Positions 60,663-64,000 of a stretch of DNA of 64,000 nt are shown in pieces. The DNA comes from Nocardioidaceae bacterium (GTDB lineage: Bacteria; Actinomycetota; Actinomycetes; Propionibacteriales; Nocardioidaceae). The stretch's first letter is position 1, and each line of letters starts with the position of its first letter. The stretch covers positions 40,813 through 104,812 of the forward strand of contig JAURVT010000052.1 in assembly GCA_030655315.1 (NCBI GenBank). The letters are read 5' to 3'. The notes beneath the pieces are model-generated. The model was given only the letters and a program-made list of their open reading frames with translations, did not search any database and had not been told where the DNA came from. The position numbers and the translations under genes are program-made.

Positions 60663-61849
60663 GGCTGCGCGCCCGTCGCGGCGTCCTGCTCGTCGAGCCA
60701 CGCCGCGACGCTCGCCTGGTGCTCGCCGAGGCGCGGCGGCGCCTGGTGGTGCTCGCGGCCGCCGGCGTGCGCGTTGTCGTCGAAGCGGATGGGCGGCCCG
60801 GGGAGCGTGATGGTGCCGAGGCTGCTGTGCTCGACGTCGACGAGCAGGCCCTGGCTGCGCGTCTGGTCCCAGGCGTAGACGTCGTCGATGGTCCGGACCT
60901 TGCCGGCGGGGATGCCCGCCTCGGCGAGCCGGGCTAGCCACGTCTCGGCGCCGTCGGAGGCGAAGACGTCCTCGACCACGGCGATCAGCTCGTCGCGGTG
61001 GGCGACGCGGTCGGAGTTGGTCGCGAAGCGCGGCTCGTCGACCGCGACGCCGATCACCGGGGCGAAGCGGGCCCAGAGCCCGTCGCTGCCGACCGCGAGC
61101 TGCACCGGCGCGTCGGCCGTGCGGAACAGGCCGTAGGGGGAGATCGAGGGGTGGTGGTTGCCCAGGGCGCGGGGCACCTCGCCGCCCACGGTCCAGCGCG
61201 TGCCCTGGAACGCGTGCACGCCGACGATGCCGGCGAGCAGGCTCGTGCGGACGACGCGTCCGCGGCCGGTGTGGGTGCGCTCGAGCAGGGCCGACACCAC
61301 GCCGAACGCGCCGTTCATGCCCGCGAGGAGGTCGCCGATCGGGACGCCGACCTTGGTGGGCTCCTCGGGGGAGGGGCCTGTCAGGCTCATCAGGCCGGCC
61401 TCGCCCTGGGCGATCTGGTCGTAGCCGGCGCGGCCGCCCTCGGGGCCGTCGTGCCCGAAGCCGGTCATCGAGCAGATCACCAGCGCGGGGTTGATCTCGT
61501 GCAGGCGCTCCATCGAGAAGCCGAGCCGGTCGAGCACGCCGGTGCGGAAGTTCTCGAGCAGCACGTCGGCGTGCCGGACCAGGCGCGTCAGCAGCTCCTT
61601 GCCCTCGGGCGACTTGAGGTCGGCCGTCACCGACTCCTTATTGCGGTTGCACGACAGGAAGTAGGTGGACTCGCGGTCGTCCTCGGGGCCGACGAACGGA
61701 GGCCCCCAGCCGCGGGTGTCGTCTCCGCCCACCGGGCTCTCCACCTTGATGACGCGGGCGCCCATGTCGCCGAGCATCATGCCCGCGTGGGGACCGGCCA
61801 GGGCTCGGGTGAGGTCGACGACGACGATGTCCGACAGCAATTGGCTCAT
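60659..61849 (-). CDS. CaiB/BaiF-family (class III) CoA-transferase
   Basis: A 396-residue CoA-transferase. It has LTRALAGPHAGMMLGDMGARVIK as its N-terminal region, NRNKESVTADLK, ENFRTGVLDRLG and GFGHDGPEGGRAGYDQIAQ; the Asp of GYD (about 144) is the presumed acyl-anchoring residue. It transfers CoA between carboxylic acids. Coupling with the carboxyltransferase and divergence from GntR plus MFS suggest uptake and CoA activation of an organic acid. Confidence 0.87.
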   Translation of the reverse strand: MSQLLSDIVVVDLTRALAGPHAGMMLGDMGARVIKVESPVGGDDTRGWGPPFVGPEDDRESTYFLSCNRNKESVTADLKSPEGKELLTRLVRHADVLLENFRTGVLDRLGFSMERLHEINPALVICSMTGFGHDGPEGGRAGYDQIAQGEAGLMSLTGPSPEEPTKVGVPIGDLLAGMNGAFGVVSALLERTHTGRGRVVRTSLLAGIVGVHAFQGTRWTVGGEVPRALGNHHPSISPYGLFRTADAPVQLAVGSDGLWARFAPVIGVAVDEPRFATNSDRVAHRDELIAVVEDVFASDGAETWLARLAEAGIPAGKVRTIDDVYAWDQTRSQGLLVDVEHSSLGTITLPGPPIRFDDNAHAGGREHHQAPPRLGEHQASVAAWLDEQDAATGAQP

Positions 61850-61907
61850 TGGCCTAGCCTCTCATCCCGTCCCACGTCACGGCCAGGGTTGATCGGGGTC
61901 GATCTGT

Positions 61908-61922
61908 TGCATCTAAGATGCA
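61908..61922. promoter_or_regulatory. Operator-like palindrome TGCATCT-A-AGATGCA
   Basis: A perfect 7-1-7 palindrome. It overlaps TAAGAT (61914-61919), a -10 candidate 9 nt before the GntR ATG. It lies in the divergent gap shared with the CoA-transferase gene, so GntR binding could control both directions. Confidence 0.6.
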
Positions 61923-61928
61923 TGCATC

Positions 61929-62582
61929 ATGACGACGACCCACCCGAGTGCCCCCGCGTCCGCCGGCGGCCGCGCCTACGAGCACGTCAAGCGCCGCATC
62001 CTCGACGGCGTCTACGACGGGCTGCTCACCGAGGGCGGCGTGGCCGCCGAGCTGGACTGCTCGCGCACCCCGGTGCGCGAGGCGTTCCTGCGCCTGGAGT
62101 CCGAGGGGATGGTGCGGCTGTACCCCAAGAAGGGCGCGATGGTCGTGCCGGTGTCGGCCCAGGAGGCCGGTGACGTCTGGCAGGCGCGCGCCCTCGTCGA
62201 GCAGTGGGCGGCCCCGCGGGCGTTCGCGCGCGGGGACGAGATCGTCCCGCGCCTGCGCGAGCTCGCCGCGCAGATGCGTGACCGGCTGGACGACGGCGAC
62301 GTCAGCGGCTTCACCGAGGCCGACCGGACCTTCCACGAGGTGATCGTCGGCGTCGCGGGCAACGAGGTCCTGAGCCGGCTCTACCGCAGCCTGCGTGAGC
62401 GCCAGCTCTGCATCAACGCCGCGGCCATGCGGGTCTCGCGCGTGCGGATGGAGATCGCCGTGGTCGACCACGAGCGGCTCGCCGACCTGCTCGCGGGCGA
62501 CGACGCCGACGCGTTCGCGGCCGCCGTCGAGGAGCACCTCGACGGCGCTCGTCGCGCGATCAGCGGCGGGGACGCGGCATGA
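61929..62582 (+). CDS. GntR-family (FCD) regulator
   Basis: A 217-residue regulator. The winged HTH (about 15-75) has ELDCSRTPVREAFLRLESEGMVRLYPKKGAMV as parts, and the FCD domain (about 85-210) has RTFHEVIVGVAGN and DHERLADLL. It is coupled by a 4-nt overlap to the MFS transporter and diverges from the CoA-transferase. It is the likely local regulator of this four-gene locus. Confidence 0.87.
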   Translation: MTTTHPSAPASAGGRAYEHVKRRILDGVYDGLLTEGGVAAELDCSRTPVREAFLRLESEGMVRLYPKKGAMVVPVSAQEAGDVWQARALVEQWAAPRAFARGDEIVPRLRELAAQMRDRLDDGDVSGFTEADRTFHEVIVGVAGNEVLSRLYRSLRERQLCINAAAMRVSRVRMEIAVVDHERLADLLAGDDADAFAAAVEEHLDGARRAISGGDAA

Positions 62583-63910
62583 GCGCCGCCGTCGAGCTGC
62601 CGCCCGCACCCGCGCGTCGGGCGATCGCGGTCTGGGGCGTCGCCCTCGGGGTCTACGTCCTCGCGGTCTTCCACCGCTCGTCCCTGGCCGTCGCCGGTCT
62701 GGCTGCGGCCGACCGGTTCGGCATCTCCGCCGCGCAGCTCGCCACGTTCACGATGGTGCAGCTGCTCGTCTACGCCTCGCTGCAGGTGCCCGTCGGGCTC
62801 GTGCTCGACCGGTTCGGCCCGCGGCGCGTGCTCGGCACCGGCCTGGTCGTCATGACGCTGGCGCAGATCGGCTTCGCGTTCGCCGACACCTACCTGCTCG
62901 GGCTGCTCGCGCGGGTGTTCGTCGGCGCCGGCGACGCGATGGTCTTCATCTGCGTGCTGCGCCTCGCCACCACCTGGTTCGCGCCGCGACGCATCCCGCT
63001 CGTCACCCAGATCACCGGCTTCACCGGCCAGCTCGGCGCCGTCGCGGCCGCGCTGCCCATGACGTGGGCGCTCAGCACGCTCGGCTGGACCCGCGCGTAC
63101 CTCGCCGCCGCCGTGATCGGCATCGTGCTGGCGCTCCTGCTCTACGTCGTCGTCGCCGACACCCCCGAGCGTCGCGTCGTCACGGGTCCGGCGCTCTCGG
63201 TCGCCACCGTGACGGCGTCGCTGAGGGCGGCATGGAGCGAGCCCGGCACCCGCCTCGGCTTCTGGACGCACTTCACCGCGCAGTTCCCAGGCACCGTCCT
63301 CGGGCTGCTCTGGGGGTACCCGTTCTTCGTCCGCGGCGAGGGTCTCTCGCCCACGCAGGCCGGCCTGCTGCTCACCCTGCTCACCGTCTTCACGATGTCC
63401 GCGGGCCCGGGGATCGCGTGGTTCGTCGCCAACCGCCCCTTCCACCGCTCGACCCTGGTGCTCGGCATCGTCGGCGCCATCGTCGCGACCTGGACGGCGG
63501 TGCTGGTGTGGCCGGGCGAGGCACCCGTCTGGCTCCTCGTGCTGCTCGTGATGGCCGCGGGCATCGGCGGTCCCGCGTCGATGATCGCCTTCGACTTCGT
63601 GCGCACCTTCAACCCGCCGGACCGGCTCGGCAGCGCCACCGGGATCGTCAACCAGGGCGGCTTCATCGCGAGCCTGCTCACCGTCATCGCGATCGGGGTC
63701 GTGCTCGACGTCCTCACCCCCGGTGCCGGGTCGAACTACTCGGCCGAGTCGTTCCGGTGGGCGATGTGCGTCCAGTACGTGCTGTGGACCGTCGGCCTCG
63801 TGCAGGTCTGGCGCTTCCGCCGCCGCACCCGCGCCCGCCTCGCCGCCGACGACCCCGAGGCCTACGAGGCCTTCCGCCGCCGCAGCGGCCCCGTCCCCAC
63901 CCACCGCTGA
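62579..63910 (+). CDS. MFS transporter
   Basis: A 443-residue protein with 12 predicted helices. The loop 2-3 motif is GLVLDRFGPRRVLGTG, typical of the major facilitator superfamily. LARVFVGAGDAMVFI (helix 4) and WFAPRRIPLVTQI follow. It probably imports the acid processed by the divergent CoA-transferase/carboxyltransferase pair, but export is possible. ATG 62579 overlaps the GntR stop codon. Confidence 0.87.
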   Translation: MSAAVELPPAPARRAIAVWGVALGVYVLAVFHRSSLAVAGLAAADRFGISAAQLATFTMVQLLVYASLQVPVGLVLDRFGPRRVLGTGLVVMTLAQIGFAFADTYLLGLLARVFVGAGDAMVFICVLRLATTWFAPRRIPLVTQITGFTGQLGAVAAALPMTWALSTLGWTRAYLAAAVIGIVLALLLYVVVADTPERRVVTGPALSVATVTASLRAAWSEPGTRLGFWTHFTAQFPGTVLGLLWGYPFFVRGEGLSPTQAGLLLTLLTVFTMSAGPGIAWFVANRPFHRSTLVLGIVGAIVATWTAVLVWPGEAPVWLLVLLVMAAGIGGPASMIAFDFVRTFNPPDRLGSATGIVNQGGFIASLLTVIAIGVVLDVLTPGAGSNYSAESFRWAMCVQYVLWTVGLVQVWRFRRRTRARLAADDPEAYEAFRRRSGPVPTHR

Positions 63911-63933
63911 CCCACCCGCCACCCTCCCCCTGA

Positions 63934-64000
63934 GTCGCCGAGATACGGGTTCTGCACCACCGCGAACGGATTCTTGGTGCAGAAGCCGTATCTCGGCGAC
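63934..64000. terminator. 67-bp palindrome at the right edge
   Basis: Twenty-six-nt arms (63934-63959 with 63975-64000) match with one mismatch around a 15-nt loop. Twenty-four nt past the MFS stop codon. The palindrome may extend beyond the window. Confidence 0.65.

Noticed and set aside
1..64000. tRNA, rRNA or insertion-sequence genes
   Set aside because: I saw no tRNA-like cloverleaf ending in a T-arm motif, no rRNA sequence and no transposase motif; a dedicated tRNA scan would be the check.

Overview
The window is a very high-GC, densely packed bacterial chromosome segment of actinobacterial type. I would place it near the Nocardioidaceae (Aeromicrobium or Nocardioides-like), but only from gene content: a DinB/MDMPI-fold TIGR03084-type protein, an actinobacterial GlgA/GlgM, a HelR-type RNA polymerase helicase, an MprA-MprB-PepD locus and an accA2/accD2-type operon. 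There is no rRNA, tRNA, CRISPR array, insertion sequence or prophage. Most genes are ordinary chromosomal genes, often joined by ATGA or GTGA overlaps.

Layout. 0-10 kb: an orphan LuxR-type HTH protein, a glycogen/maltose-1-phosphate synthase, a transglutaminase-like protein, a repeat-rich noncoding stretch (2.67-3.28 kb), a membrane-anchored sulfite-oxidase-family molybdoenzyme with a fasciclin lipoprotein, then four SDRs and a histidine phosphatase. 9.6-14.1 kb: a coiled-coil protein, metX-metY, and a membrane GGDEF protein. 14.3-24.05 kb: a tightly coupled eight-gene operon (TetR, MDMPI-like, AtuA-like, acyl-CoA dehydrogenase, carboxylase beta, biotin carboxylase alpha, acyl-CoA dehydrogenase, enoyl-CoA hydratase). 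Its order from AtuA to the hydratase matches Rv0976c-Rv0971c of M. tuberculosis. 24.1-32 kb: EAL-DICT protein, renalase-like oxidoreductase, small membrane protein, HelR helicase, membrane metallophosphoesterase, PAS-GGDEF. 32-37.4 kb: fused trpEG behind a Trp-Trp leader peptide and attenuator, an MMPL transporter and an EamA transporter. 37.5-43 kb (minus strand): mprA-mprB-htrA, fructosamine kinase, low-molecular-weight tyrosine phosphatase, small membrane protein. 43-51 kb: GntR with a divergent DDAH-like amidinohydrolase, glutamine amidotransferase, GAF-GGDEF-EAL, EamA, HisC/Pat aminotransferase, phosphofructokinase. 51-59 kb: two HTH proteins, an I78 inhibitor, an FHA protein with a small partner, and a three-gene 2-oxoacid dehydrogenase operon. 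59-64 kb: a fused AccD-AccA-like carboxyltransferase and a CaiB/BaiF CoA-transferase, divergent from GntR and an MFS transporter.

Regulation is the most interesting layer. The mprA and htrA promoters carry paired heptamer boxes with identical geometry (box-N4-box-N9-hexamer-N6-ATG). About ten genes have a TAnnnT-like hexamer ending 6-7 nt before the start codon, suggesting leaderless transcripts. Several gene ends carry long palindromes without U tracts; some share loops of about 15 nt. Distinct operator-like palindromes precede the two GntR genes, the TetR gene, an SDR and the MMPL gene.

All functional calls come from reading motifs in the translated sequence; no database search was run.
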